Both the position numbers and the translations under genes were made by a program. This document shows, in pieces, positions 14,133-24,208 of a DNA stretch of 34,021 bases. Where the stretch lies: positions 1 to 34,021 of the forward strand of contig DAICZP010000026.1 in NCBI GenBank assembly GCA_027311065.1. The letters are read 5' to 3'. The first letter of the stretch is position 1; every line of letters starts with the position of its first letter. This DNA is from Thiomonas sp. Its GTDB lineage: Bacteria > Pseudomonadota > Gammaproteobacteria > Burkholderiales > Burkholderiaceae_C. The notes below the pieces were generated by a model. It ran no database searches. It had not been told where the DNA came from and saw only the letters and a list, made by a program, of their open reading frames with translations.

Positions 14133-14467
14133 GTCTGGATTTTCTCTCAAGTCTTCGGCGTCGTCGTGGCCCGCGACGTCGATGGTGCCTCCGGCATGGA
14201 AGGCTGGTTGTTCCAGCGCTCACCGGGCTGATTCCAGTTGCGCCGCCGCTGGAGCTATCGCGGCATCAGGTATCGGCACCACACGTTCTCATCTGGGGAT
14301 AGGCAGCGATGCCTTTCCAACTTAAACTCGTTTCAAGGTGCGAAGCGAACGAATTCCTGCAAGCTCGCGACTCCCTTGACTTGGACGTCAAACAGGTTCT
14401 GTGTTGCCCTCCTCAGGCTGATCGGTCGAGATGCGTTTTCGGCCATCCGCTTCAACCGGCCAAGCGC
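14133..14467. other. 335-base gap between divergent genes
   Basis: It separates the reverse-strand RgpF-like gene from the forward chemoreceptor and must hold both promoters. An imperfect promoter starting at TTGACT (14376) and a TTGAC / GTCAA inverted repeat (14376-14380, 14387-14391) are visible upstream of the chemoreceptor. No supported gene was found; forward and reverse open frames here show no family features. Confidence 0.4.
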
Positions 14468-16099
14468 ATGCGCCAAAATCTTCCCGTCACACACGTCGAG
14501 CGTCTGCTCGGCGAAGATGAGTTCATCGTCTCCAAGACGGATCTGAAAGGTCACATCACGTACGTGAACCGACCATTTCTTGAGATCAGTGGATTCACCG
14601 AAGACGAACTGCTGGGTTCACCCCATAACATCGTGCGTCACCCCGATATGCCACCTGAAGCCTACACGGATATGTGGCGAGACCTCCAGGCGGGGTTATC
14701 TTGGCGCGGTATGGTGAAAAACCGTTGCAAGAACGGTGATCATTATTGGGTTCAGGCCAACGCAAATCCCATCTGGGAGCACGGCGAAATCGTCGGTTTC
14801 ATGTCGCTCCGGGTGCGTGCATCACGCGAGCAGATCCTGCAGGCGGAGCGTTTCTATGCCGCACTTCGTGCCGGCCAGGCGCGCGGATTAACGGTTCGTC
14901 ATGGCAAGGCGGCACGCTCTGGTTTAGCGGGTTGGGGAGCACGCGCGGCGGAATGGCTCGGTCAGCAGCAGCAAGTGCTGTTGCTCGTGCTGACCATGGT
15001 GGCCGCTGTTTTCACCGGCGGCGTCGGGGTTGCGAAGGCCGCGGGATGGACCACGCATCAGCAGGTTTCTTCGGCGGTTTGGGCCATTTCAGGCATCCTG
15101 ACAATCCTGTTTTCCGCGCTTTCGCTGCTGAATTTCCGGGCAACGGTTCAGCGCCCGCTGAGGAAGCTGGAGCGTGATTTGCAGACGGTGGCAGCTGGCA
15201 TCTTGACGGTGCGGGACATGCATGCGGAAGGGGAGGGGGCTTCCCATCTTCAGCGCGCGCTTGATACGACGCGAGGCAACCTGGCGAGCATCGTGCGCGA
15301 CATCCGTGAATCTGCCTTGCAGATCGGCGGAGCTTCGAGCGAAATTGCTTCGGCGGCGCAGAGCCTGTCGCAGGCGACGTCCGAGCAGGCCGCGTCGGTG
15401 GAGGAAATGTCGGCCACCCTCGAACAGTCGGGCGCTTCGGCGCGGGACAACGCGCAGAACGCTGGCTTGACAGGAAAGATCGCCCAGGAAGCAACGCGTG
15501 ACGCGCAGCAGGCCGGCGCCGCTCTCGAGCAGACGATCTCGGCCATGCGCACGATTGCCGACCGAATCTCGATCATTGATGACATTGCCTATCAGACAAA
15601 CATGTTGGCGCTGAACGCCGCCATCGAGGCGGCGCGGGCAGGAGCCTACGGCAGGGGGTTCTCCGTGGTTGCGTCGGAGGTGCGCAAGCTGGCCGAGAAA
15701 AGCCAGGTTGCGGCGGGTGAGATCGGCGCGCTCACCCAGCGCACGGCGCAACAGGCGACCGACGCGGGTGCACTGCTGCACAAAATGCTGCCGTCGATTG
15801 CGCGGACATCCGACCTCGTGCAGGAAATCAGTGCCGCCTCGGACGAGCAGGCGGTGGGGGTCGATCAGATCAATCAGGCGGTCGGGCAACTCAACACGAC
15901 GACGCAACACAACGCTGCGGCCTCAGAGGAACTGGCCGCCACCGCCGACGTGATGCAGCAGCAGGCCGCGCTGCTTGACAAGGCCATGCAGCAGTTCCGC
16001 CTGCGGGGGGACGAGGTCCCGGTGTTGCAGTCGCGCGCCGAGCGCAAGCGGGCACGCGAACAGGCGCAGCGCGCGGGCAGTAAGCCAGCGGGGGCCTGA
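14468..16099 (+). CDS. Aer-like PAS methyl-accepting chemotaxis protein
   Basis: Chemoreceptor of 543 residues. The N-terminal cytoplasmic PAS domain (about 10-120) begins [11 protein letters not shown] and contains [14 protein letters not shown] and [11 protein letters not shown], as in Aer-type redox or energy sensors. Two TM segments (about 167-190 and 200-222) with almost no periplasmic loop and a HAMP-like linker follow. The signalling hairpin tip is near 369-412 ([20 protein letters not shown] and [18 protein letters not shown]). ATG 14468 is preferred because related receptors start with this same MRQNLPVT; the upstream extension to 14309 looks random. No che genes are present in the window, so it must feed a pathway encoded elsewhere. 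Aer family members usually bind FAD or haem in the PAS domain; the ligand here is unknown. Confidence 0.9.
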   Translation: MRQNLPVTHVERLLGEDEFIVSKTDLKGHITYVNRPFLEISGFTEDELLGSPHNIVRHPDMPPEAYTDMWRDLQAGLSWRGMVKNRCKNGDHYWVQANANPIWEHGEIVGFMSLRVRASREQILQAERFYAALRAGQARGLTVRHGKAARSGLAGWGARAAEWLGQQQQVLLLVLTMVAAVFTGGVGVAKAAGWTTHQQVSSAVWAISGILTILFSALSLLNFRATVQRPLRKLERDLQTVAAGILTVRDMHAEGEGASHLQRALDTTRGNLASIVRDIRESALQIGGASSEIASAAQSLSQATSEQAASVEEMSATLEQSGASARDNAQNAGLTGKIAQEATRDAQQAGAALEQTISAMRTIADRISIIDDIAYQTNMLALNAAIEAARAGAYGRGFSVVASEVRKLAEKSQVAAGEIGALTQRTAQQATDAGALLHKMLPSIARTSDLVQEISAASDEQAVGVDQINQAVGQLNTTTQHNAAASEELAATADVMQQQAALLDKAMQQFRLRGDEVPVLQSRAERKRAREQAQRAGSKPAGA

Positions 16100-16378
16100 C
16101 GCCCTCTCTGGCTGGCCTGGCGCGTCCATCGGGCTTCACGGTGGCGTGGCAGCGTCCTCAAATTGGGATGGCATGCATCGTTTCTAGACGATACAGTCCA
16201 GAATTTTTGCATCTGCCGGCTCGCGACTGTTCGTTTCGCGGCTGAGGCAGTCAACTCATGACGGTCATTCCGGTCATCTATTGGGAAGGCCATCCCGCCA
16301 CCGGCGCCACTGGCAGCGGCGCGCTCGACGTCGACTTCGCGCTGCGAAGACGTCCCGCGTCATTGGAGACTTGCGGCA

Positions 16379-18982
16379 ATGTCTGTTGACACACCCCTGT
16401 TCACGGTAGCGCGAGACCCTTCCAACCTGAATGCCGAGGGCGTGGATGCCGCCGCGCCTGACAGCGCTCCGCAACCGGATGCGTCGGGGCCGGCATTGCG
16501 CATTCTGCTCGTTGACGATGCACCCTCGCATGCTCAAGTGCTGCGCAAGACGCTTGGTGCGACCTGGCATGTGCTGCACGCGTCGACCGAAGGCGCGGCG
16601 TTGGATATCGCGCGCACCCGCACGCCTGACCTCATCCTGCTTGACGTCGATACGCCGGCAATTGACGGGTCCCGGATCTGCGGCGCACTGAAAGCCGAAT
16701 CTGGGACGCGGAACATTCCAGTCATGTTCATCAGCAGCGCCTCCAGCCCCGAAGATGAAGCGCGCTGCCTGTCCATGGGTGCGGCTGACCTCATCAGCAA
16801 GCCGGTGAACCCGCCGGTGCTGCTGACGCGGGTACGAACCCAGCTGCGGCTCGCCACGGCGGCCCGAGCATTGAAGCAGCATGCGCAGAGCCTGCAGCTG
16901 GCGGCGAATGTCTTTGCCAGCACGCATGAAGGCATCGTGATTGCGGATGCCCGATGGCGCATTGTCAATGTCAATCACGCATTCCGCACGATTACGGGCC
17001 ACCAGGCACAGGCCATTCTCGGCAGTGACCTCTACGCTCTGCTGGGATTTGACCTGCCGGTTGCGCGGGCGGACATCGTGCGGGAAATCGAGAAGTCCGG
17101 ATTCTGGGCAGCAGAAGTCAGCAGCGTTGACAGTGGTGGCCGCGTTTTCGCGAAGCTGGCCACGATCCGTGTGATGCGTGACACGCGCGGTGCCGTAACA
17201 CATTACATCAGCGTGTTCACCGACATCAGCGAGGTGAAGCGGCAGCAGTATCGCCTTGAACGTCTCGCCCATTACGATGCACTGACCGACGTGGCGAATC
17301 GTGCCCTCCTCGCGCAGACGATCGAGCGTGCGGCCCAACGTGTCGAGACGCAGGGAGGAAGCTTTGCGGTGCTCTACATCGATCTCGACGGATTCAAGGA
17401 CGTCAACGACCGTCATGGGCACGAATTGGGGGACCAGGTACTGAAGGGGCTCGCTGGGCGCATGCGCGAGAATTTGCGGGAAAGCGACACCCTGGCGCGC
17501 ATGGGTGGGGATGAGTTTGTCATGATCGTCGATCCGGCGCCTGAGGTTGCGGAGCTCGAGAGCTTTGCGAACAAGGTGATTGGCATGATTCGTCAGCCGA
17601 TCCGCATCGACGCGCACGAGTTGAGTATTTCGGCCAGCCTTGGCATCACGCGTTTTCCGCAAGATCATGTGCAACCCGAGCAATTGCTGCGTCACGCTGA
17701 TCACGCGATGTACGAGGCCAAGCGCGCTGGCAAGGCCACATATCATGTTTTCAACGCCGCGATCGAGTCCGAGCACAGCAAGCGGGCAATCTTGCAGGCA
17801 CAGGTTCGGCACGCGATCGAGGACGGGCAGATCGTGTTGCACTACCAACCCAAGGTCATGTTGCGGACTGGCCGAATCCTCGGCTTCGAGGCTTTGGCGC
17901 GCTGGAATCATCCTTCGCTCGGTTTGCTCGGGCCCGACAACTTCCTGCCGTGCGTGCAGGGAACGTCGCTGGGATTGCGTCTGGGGTATTGCGTGATCGA
18001 GATGGCGTTGGCGGAGCTCGGACGCTGGCGCGTCCAAGGGGCGTCATATACGGTCAGCGTCAATGTCGATGCGCATCACTTGCTGGACGAAGACTTCCTG
18101 CCACGCATCCGCACCATTCTCGACGCCCACCCTGATCTGCGTCCTGGAGACCTGAAACTCGAGATTCTCGAGTCGAGCGCGGTCGAAGATCCGCATGCCG
18201 TATCGCGCGCCATGCATGCGTGCATGGCGCTCGGGATCGAGTTCTCACTCGATGACTTCGGCCGTGCCTATTCCACCCTTGACCACCTTCGGCACCTGCC
18301 GGCGGGTGAAGTCAAGATCGATAAAAGTTTCGTGCATGACATTGGTGACGATCGCGATGGCCAAGCGATCGTGCGGGGAATCGTCAGTCTGGCCCAGGCC
18401 TTCGCGAGGGATGTGATTGCGGAGGGCATCGAGACGGCGCACCAGGGTGAGTGGTTGCTGGGCCTGGGCTGCGAGCGCGGTCAGGGGTACTTCATCGCGC
18501 GCCCGATGCCCCCAGATGCAATCGCCCCATGGTGCGGCGCCTGGATGGCGCCGGCGAGCTGGCGCGACGCCCCCGAGGGCCGTGGCCTGGACGCGTCGGT
18601 GATCCGGGAGATCATTCAGTGTGCGCCAATCCCCGTCGCCTTGATTGATCTCGACGGCCGCTTTGAGGAAGTCAACGCCTCCTATTGCGCCTTGTACGGG
18701 TATGCGGCCGGCTCGCTGCAGGGCCGCAGCTTCCTGTCGATGTTCCCGCAAGCGCAGCGTGATCGGGTTTTGCAACTGCATCGCAATTTCCTGCTTCATG
18801 GTGACGCGATGCGCGGGCGTTGGACTGTGCAGCGCGCCGATGGCTCCATGTTCGAGGTCGTGTCGGAATCCGTCCGCTGGAGTCCGCCGCATCAGACCCC
18901 CAGGAGGCTGGTTTACGTCACGCCGGCTGACCCCGATCCGATGAAGTCATCAAGCTTGACGAGAGCCTCACCGAATGCATAG
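16379..18982 (+). CDS. REC-PAS-GGDEF-EAL-PAS cyclic-di-GMP regulator
   Basis: Product of 867 residues. Order: receiver (about 40-158, phospho-acceptor D89 in ILLDVDTPAIDG), PAS (about 172-285), GGDEF (intact GGDEF at 376-380, with an RESD inhibitory site five residues before it), EAL (E504-A505-L506) and a second PAS at the C-terminus (about 745-855). The EAL domain keeps the metal and catalytic motifs: SVNVD, LEILES, DDFGRAY, VKIDKSF, AEGIET and GQGYF. Both cyclase and phosphodiesterase chemistry are therefore possible, with phosphorylation and PAS ligands as inputs. GGAG lies 10 bases before ATG 16379. A PAS domain after EAL is uncommon. The last 70 bases overlap the end of the opposite-strand hybrid kinase. 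Confidence 0.92.
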   Translation: MSVDTPLFTVARDPSNLNAEGVDAAAPDSAPQPDASGPALRILLVDDAPSHAQVLRKTLGATWHVLHASTEGAALDIARTRTPDLILLDVDTPAIDGSRICGALKAESGTRNIPVMFISSASSPEDEARCLSMGAADLISKPVNPPVLLTRVRTQLRLATAARALKQHAQSLQLAANVFASTHEGIVIADARWRIVNVNHAFRTITGHQAQAILGSDLYALLGFDLPVARADIVREIEKSGFWAAEVSSVDSGGRVFAKLATIRVMRDTRGAVTHYISVFTDISEVKRQQYRLERLAHYDALTDVANRALLAQTIERAAQRVETQGGSFAVLYIDLDGFKDVNDRHGHELGDQVLKGLAGRMRENLRESDTLARMGGDEFVMIVDPAPEVAELESFANKVIGMIRQPIRIDAHELSISASLGITRFPQDHVQPEQLLRHADHAMYEAKRAGKATYHVFNAAIESEHSKRAILQAQVRHAIEDGQIVLHYQPKVMLRTGRILGFEALARWNHPSLGLLGPDNFLPCVQGTSLGLRLGYCVIEMALAELGRWRVQGASYTVSVNVDAHHLLDEDFLPRIRTILDAHPDLRPGDLKLEILESSAVEDPHAVSRAMHACMALGIEFSLDDFGRAYSTLDHLRHLPAGEVKIDKSFVHDIGDDRDGQAIVRGIVSLAQAFARDVIAEGIETAHQGEWLLGLGCERGQGYFIARPMPPDAIAPWCGAWMAPASWRDAPEGRGLDASVIREIIQCAPIPVALIDLDGRFEEVNASYCALYGYAAGSLQGRSFLSMFPQAQRDRVLQLHRNFLLHGDAMRGRWTVQRADGSMFEVVSESVRWSPPHQTPRRLVYVTPADPDPMKSSSLTRASPNA

Positions 18983-21900
18983 CGTCCGACCGCGTCGGCA
19001 ACGGCGCGGAACGACATGGCGAGATCGCTCCCGCCAAGCATGGCTGCGAGCGTTTCCGCGGCCTCGACCGCCTGCGCATCACCGTCAACGAGCAGGGTAC
19101 GCAGGCGCACGGCGGCATGGTTCAGCGCCATATGGTCCAGCACTGGCATTGCGGATGCGTCGTTGACGGCGGGATCGATCGCGAGTTGATGCACGCCGGC
19201 GAGCACGATTTCCAGCTCACGGGAGACGGCCTCCAGACGGAGGCGGAGTTCGCTGGCGTCGAATCCGCGCAGGCATGCCCGTTCGAGATCGTCTGCCACC
19301 GCTTGGAGCTGCGCCGCGCCGATGGTTCCGGCATTGCCCTTGAGGGTGTGCGCGGCGCGGCGCGCTCCGGTGTGGTCATCGTTCCGGATCTGCGCGGAAA
19401 AAATCTCAACGAAGTGCAATTGTCCCGCACTGAATTGACGCAGCAAGCGACGGTAAAGTTCCAGGTCGCCTCCGCATCGATCGCGTCCTGTCGCGACATC
19501 GATGCCAGGAAGTTCCGGAAGGTTTGCCGATATGGCTGCTGGCCCCAGCGGCGGCGCTTGCGAGGCGGTCTCACGCCGACGGCGGTGGGGTTGGATCCAT
19601 TTCGCCATCGTGACCAACATGTGCTGAAGGTTGATCGGTTTCGCGATGTGGTCATTCATGCCCGCCTCGAGCACGCGCGCCCGATCCTCCGTCATCGCAT
19701 TGGCCGTCAACGCCAGGATTGGCAAATCTGCGAACGCAGGGCGCCGGCGCAGCGTGCGGGTCGCCGTATAGCCATCCATGACGGGCATCTGGCAATCCAT
19801 GAGCACGCCGTCCACATCATCAGCCTGCGCAAGTCGGTCAATTGCCTCCCTTCCATTGCCTGCGACCACGACGTCAATGCCGACCTTTGACAGGAGTTCG
19901 ACCACGATCAGCTGATTCATCTCGCTGTCATCGACCACCAGCACGCGGGCACCACGCAATTTCTCAACTGCCTGGGCTTGATCGGACGCGATCTCGCGCA
20001 CCCTGGTCTGGGTTCGGATCGTCTTTCCCAACGCACGGGCAACCGCCTCCACCAGTGTCGATGGCGTCACGGGCTTCGTCAAGACCGAGTCGACAGCGAT
20101 GCCACGAGCTCGCGCCGCCGTCATCGCCTGCTCGCGCCCAAATGCTGTCACCATCACCGCCGCGGGGGCGGCGCCGATGCGCGAGCGCAGTGTGTCGAGG
20201 CACGCGATGCCATCGACCTCAGGCATTTTCCAATCCATCAGCACGAGGTCGTAGGGTTGACCCGCCACGGACGCTTCATCCACGCGTGCCACGGCGGCGG
20301 CGCAGCCGTCCGCAACGTCGACGCGCAGTCCAAAGCGCTGGATCATGTCAACGAGAATGGCACGGGACGCAGCGTTGTCGTCAACGACAAGCACGCGTGA
20401 GCCCGAAAGTACCTCTGCCTCCAAGGCGTAGCGCGGATGAGTCTCATGTTGCTGCTCGAAGCGCGCGTGAAAGTGGAACGTTGCACCACGCCCGACTGCC
20501 GACTCGAGCCAGATCCGCCCACCCATCATCTCCACCAGCGTCTTCGAGATGGCCAATCCGAGGCCAGTGCCGCCATATTGTCGGGTGATGGAGTCGTCGG
20601 CTTGGCTGAAGCTCTCGAAAAGCCTCGATTGGTGCTCGGGTGAGATGCCAATTCCGGTATCACGAACCCAAAAGTGAAGCTCCACCGCGCCGACAGTCAG
20701 TGCGACCACCTCGATGCCAAACGTGATCTCTCCAGTATGCGTGAACTTGATCGCATTGCTTCCCAGATTGACCAGGATCTGCGTCAAACGAAGCGGGTCA
20801 CCGACGAGTGCGGTCGGCATGTCCACCAGCGGCATGAACAGCAACTCGAGCCCCTTTTCCTCGGCGCGTTTGCCAATCATCATGGCAAGCTTGCCCATCA
20901 CGTCCTCGAGTCGGAAGTCGATGTGTTCGAGCGTCAGCCGGCCGGCTTCGATCTTTGAAAAGTCGAGAATATCGTTGATCACCCCAAGAAGGCTTTCTGA
21001 CGCGTTTTGGATGCCTTCGATGTAGTCGCGCTGCTTTTCGCAAAGGCCGGTTTGCAGCGCAAGCTGGGTCAGCCCGGTCACTGCATTGAGTGGTGTGCGA
21101 ATTTCGTGCGACATATTGGCGAGAAACACACTCTTGGCGTGTGTCGCCGCTTCCGCAGCCAGCTTGGCCTGCGCGAGGTCGATCTCCGATCGACGTCGCA
21201 AAACGATCTGCCACAGGTCATTGGCGATGAGCTGCAGGTTGTTGATATCCGATTCATCATAATTGGTGGCCTTGTCGCCGACCGTCAAGACCATGTGCAC
21301 CTTGTCGCCATCGATGACGGGAACGCTCACGTGGCGGACGCTTGGTGCAGGGACATCCAGAGCCACTGGCAGACAGGGGTGCGTGTTGTGCACGGAGGGG
21401 CGTTTGAGCAGCACGGTGTCGCCCCAGATGGCAGCGGCAGAGACGGTCTCCATGTCTTGCGCGAGGCGCGCACGTGGCTGGTTTGCACCGCAGGACCACG
21501 CCTTCAGCGCAATGCGTTCCTGATCATCCTCAACAAAGTGAAGGTATCCAACGGCGCTGCTGGTCAGGCGCGTCACCTCGTCGATTCCTTCGATCAGAAG
21601 CACATGTTCGTCCAGATTCGTCGCACGTTGGCTGATCGCCAGCATCGATTTCAGGCGCTGGTCGCTGCGACTGAGTTCGCGGTTGGCCGCCTCGAGTTGA
21701 TGCACCAGGACGCGATTCGCACGGCTTGATTTTTCAGCCGCATCGCGCGCAGCGATCAACGCCCTTTCATGATCTTTGCGAAGTGATATTTCGACCATGA
21801 ATGCAATGACACGATCACCTTCCGGAGTCTGGTTGTAGTAGAGCGTGCGCTCAACCTGGATGATCTTCCCTGATTTTGTCCGGTGTCGACACTCAAATTT

Positions 21901-23424
21901 CAAGAAGCCCTTTTTCCGAAGTTCGCCCAAGATCTCCTGATAGCGCCGGTTGGTGTAATCCGGATCAATATCGAAAATCGTCAGCGCAAGCATTTCCTCC
22001 CGTGAATATTCGAGGATCTCGGCATGATATCTATTGACGTCAAGAAATTTTCCAGTTCTCGCGTCGGCCCATGTGATTCCAATCCCGACACGATCCATTG
22101 CGAACTGCGTCGCATGCAGGCGGGCATTGATTGACTGAAGTTCCGAAGTGCGGTTTTTCACCAACAGATCAAGATCGTCACGGTGGCGTCGGAGTTCATC
22201 TTGATCCAAACGCTCCTGCGTGACATCATGACTAATCCCCAAAACACCCATCAATGCCCCGTCATCGGAGTAGACGGGCGTCTTGGTTGTTTTAACGAGG
22301 GCCCGGTGTTGATCGTTCGCAAAAACGAGTGATTCCTCATTTTCTGTGGGTCGCCCGGCCTGGATTGCTGCGGTGTCATGCGCGCGAAAAAATTCGGCCT
22401 GTTCCTTCGGGAAAAGATCAAGGTCCCGTTTTCCTATTATCTGACGCTCCGTGCGTCCGACAAAAGATTCGAATACGGGGTTGCACGCCAGGTAGAGCCC
22501 GTTGGGGTCCTTGAACCAGAGAAGATCGGGAATGCTGTCGAGCAACGAGCGCATCAGCGCGGTCTGTCTCGCGCCATTGCGAAGCGTCCACACGTACTGG
22601 ACGATCAGGGACATCAGCGCGAGCAGCAATGCGGCCAGCACGCCAATGGACGCAATGATCGCGCGGCTCTTTGCAGTGCTGGCGTGCGCGATGCGCCGGT
22701 CCAGGAGATTCTGGGTCGTGACCAGCGTGTGCCGCGTTCCGGATTCAATAATGGACCGGGTCGTGGCGTCCAGTTCCGGCCCCTTGCTCTCGATCCGGTG
22801 GAAGTCGGTGGAGAGAGAGCGGAGCACGTCACGGTATTGCGGTAGGCCGGACTCCGCCTCGTTGAAAAAAGCTTTTGCCGACACGGCTGTGATGTCGCCG
22901 GCGGCGGGGCGTGGCGAAGCAAGGTCGAGCCGCACGGTTGCAATCAGAACGTCCGCCAGTTGATGCTGCACGTTGCGGTTCGGACCGGTGTCGGGCAGCA
23001 GTGGCCCGAGCCTGGCGATCCCTTCCAGGAGACGCTGCCTGGACGTGAGCACGGCGGCGTTCAGGGGGTTGAACGCTTCGACCAGGGCTTGTTCGCGTTC
23101 CGCTGCGACGAGGTAGCCATGAATCGCTGGCCGGATGTCGGCAGGGAGTGACAGGGAGGCCAGCGCATCGCGTTGGGCGCGGAGTTGCGCGGTATCCCTG
23201 AGGATCGCTTTGTCGCCGTCGCCGCCGAATCCTTCGCGCGTTGCCATCACGTCGTTCTTGAGGCGCTCCTCCGTCAAACTGAGTCTGGAGGCCAGCGCCC
23301 TTGTGCGCAGCAACGTCGCGTCGGATTGCCGGGCGTGAAGCAGCGTCAAGCCGACGACCGCGATGAGTCCGAGCGCCGCGAGGGAGAGGAATATTGGGTT
23401 GATCCGACGCAAACTTGCTTTCAA
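18913..23424 (-). CDS. Hybrid sensor kinase with two receivers and an HPt domain
   Basis: Inner-membrane phosphorelay kinase of 1503 residues. TM1 is near 11-31, a helical periplasmic sensor of about 220 residues (DAHL-like) follows, and TM2 is near 255-278. Then come PAS (about 290-410), PAS (about 440-555), GAF (about 600-735), the kinase core (H773 in MSHEIRTPLNA, N-box near 890, DTGIGIS, GTGLGLAIS), receiver 1 (D1064), receiver 2 (D1210) and HPt (H1359 in AAHTLKGNAG). All phosphorelay residues are present. The start codon appears to be TTG at 23424: a stop lies 30 bases upstream and no ATG comes before TM1. No good ribosome-binding site is visible, so expression may be low or coupled to the small gene upstream. 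A plausible partner is the receiver of the convergent c-di-GMP protein. Confidence 0.92.
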   Translation of the reverse strand: MKASLRRINPIFLSLAALGLIAVVGLTLLHARQSDATLLRTRALASRLSLTEERLKNDVMATREGFGGDGDKAILRDTAQLRAQRDALASLSLPADIRPAIHGYLVAAEREQALVEAFNPLNAAVLTSRQRLLEGIARLGPLLPDTGPNRNVQHQLADVLIATVRLDLASPRPAAGDITAVSAKAFFNEAESGLPQYRDVLRSLSTDFHRIESKGPELDATTRSIIESGTRHTLVTTQNLLDRRIAHASTAKSRAIIASIGVLAALLLALMSLIVQYVWTLRNGARQTALMRSLLDSIPDLLWFKDPNGLYLACNPVFESFVGRTERQIIGKRDLDLFPKEQAEFFRAHDTAAIQAGRPTENEESLVFANDQHRALVKTTKTPVYSDDGALMGVLGISHDVTQERLDQDELRRHRDDLDLLVKNRTSELQSINARLHATQFAMDRVGIGITWADARTGKFLDVNRYHAEILEYSREEMLALTIFDIDPDYTNRRYQEILGELRKKGFLKFECRHRTKSGKIIQVERTLYYNQTPEGDRVIAFMVEISLRKDHERALIAARDAAEKSSRANRVLVHQLEAANRELSRSDQRLKSMLAISQRATNLDEHVLLIEGIDEVTRLTSSAVGYLHFVEDDQERIALKAWSCGANQPRARLAQDMETVSAAAIWGDTVLLKRPSVHNTHPCLPVALDVPAPSVRHVSVPVIDGDKVHMVLTVGDKATNYDESDINNLQLIANDLWQIVLRRRSEIDLAQAKLAAEAATHAKSVFLANMSHEIRTPLNAVTGLTQLALQTGLCEKQRDYIEGIQNASESLLGVINDILDFSKIEAGRLTLEHIDFRLEDVMGKLAMMIGKRAEEKGLELLFMPLVDMPTALVGDPLRLTQILVNLGSNAIKFTHTGEITFGIEVVALTVGAVELHFWVRDTGIGISPEHQSRLFESFSQADDSITRQYGGTGLGLAISKTLVEMMGGRIWLESAVGRGATFHFHARFEQQHETHPRYALEAEVLSGSRVLVVDDNAASRAILVDMIQRFGLRVDVADGCAAAVARVDEASVAGQPYDLVLMDWKMPEVDGIACLDTLRSRIGAAPAAVMVTAFGREQAMTAARARGIAVDSVLTKPVTPSTLVEAVARALGKTIRTQTRVREIASDQAQAVEKLRGARVLVVDDSEMNQLIVVELLSKVGIDVVVAGNGREAIDRLAQADDVDGVLMDCQMPVMDGYTATRTLRRRPAFADLPILALTANAMTEDRARVLEAGMNDHIAKPINLQHMLVTMAKWIQPHRRRRETASQAPPLGPAAISANLPELPGIDVATGRDRCGGDLELYRRLLRQFSAGQLHFVEIFSAQIRNDDHTGARRAAHTLKGNAGTIGAAQLQAVADDLERACLRGFDASELRLRLEAVSRELEIVLAGVHQLAIDPAVNDASAMPVLDHMALNHAAVRLRTLLVDGDAQAVEAAETLAAMLGGSDLAMSFRAVADAVGRYAFGEALVKLDDFIGSGSAGVT

Positions 23425-23590
23425 TTGAGAACCCGAGGATTGACCCGGTCAGAAGTTCGCGACGGTCGCGAGATGGTCGGGTGGAAGCATCTGCGTGCTG
23501 CGGCATTGACGACGCCGATGCAAAGGTTCGCGTTGCGCCATGACGTGACGAACTTTGAGCCAATGATGGCACCGCGCAACAGCACCATCG

Positions 23591-23962
23591 CTAATCCATG
23601 CCCATATATAAGATATTCGTTGTCGGCTTGTCCTCAGGACGATGGCCCTTTCGTATTGCATTGATGCTGAACCTTGTTATTTTCCCATTCATTTTTATAT
23701 AGAATTTATCGCCAACCTTGAAAATATCTTCATTCACCACGGCGACGACGCCGCGGTCTGACTGAAGAATGGTTGCGTCCATGATGTAGCGTCCTTCGCG
23801 GTCATAGAACGCCTTGAATTTCAGCGCACGCGCACGACCACGCTTTTCGACGCCCCAGAACAACGTGCCTTCGAGGATTTTTTCAAAAACCCTTGAATCA
23901 ACGTGATCGCGAACCAGATCGTCCTGCTCGATCCACACGCCCGACCGTATTCTTTTCGACAT
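23591..23962 (-). CDS. Small protein of unknown function upstream of the hybrid kinase
   Basis: Product of 123 residues that I do not recognise. It starts MSKRIRSGVWIEQDDLVRD, has a charged middle (EKRGRARALKFKAFYDREGR), and a probably beta-rich C-terminal half (ATILQSDRGVVAVVNED, FKVGDKFYIKMNGKITRF). No signal peptide or TM segment is seen. The second half is clearly more AT-rich than its neighbours, hinting at a different origin. GGAG lies about 8 bases before ATG 23962. It has the same direction as the hybrid kinase and ends 166 bases before it, so the two could share a transcript. A small ligand-binding or PilZ-like beta-barrel role is possible but not shown. Confidence 0.65.
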   Translation of the reverse strand: MSKRIRSGVWIEQDDLVRDHVDSRVFEKILEGTLFWGVEKRGRARALKFKAFYDREGRYIMDATILQSDRGVVAVVNEDIFKVGDKFYIKMNGKITRFSINAIRKGHRPEDKPTTNILYMGMD

Positions 23963-24208
23963 GCGATGTCTCCAGACCGAGGCCAGTCAAATGCTTGCGA
24001 CCACCTCGTCAGATCGCAGGCAATCTGGAAGGCAGGCACAGTCGATGACTGAACTCTAGTTCTGGCGCACGCGCCGGCACATCCCCGTATGAGGATGAAC
24101 CGGGCAACGCCGATCAATGGCCGAATTGGCTCACAAAGTTGCGAGCAATCTGGTGCACAATTCGGCAGGCGCGTGCGATTCGTGTAAGATGGGAAAAAGG
24201 CCCTTTTC

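Noticed and set aside
14309-14467. N-terminal extension of the chemoreceptor to ATG 14309
   Set aside because: The added 53 residues have no features, whereas the family start MRQNLPVT lies at 14468.
16258-16389. A 43-codon frame overlapping the start of the REC-PAS-GGDEF-EAL gene
   Set aside because: The initiation signal is weak (AGG ten bases away) and the product is unrecognisable; a leader peptide cannot be excluded but is not supported.
16274-18037. A 587-codon reverse frame opposite the GGDEF-EAL gene
   Set aside because: It mirrors a well-supported gene and shows no domain.
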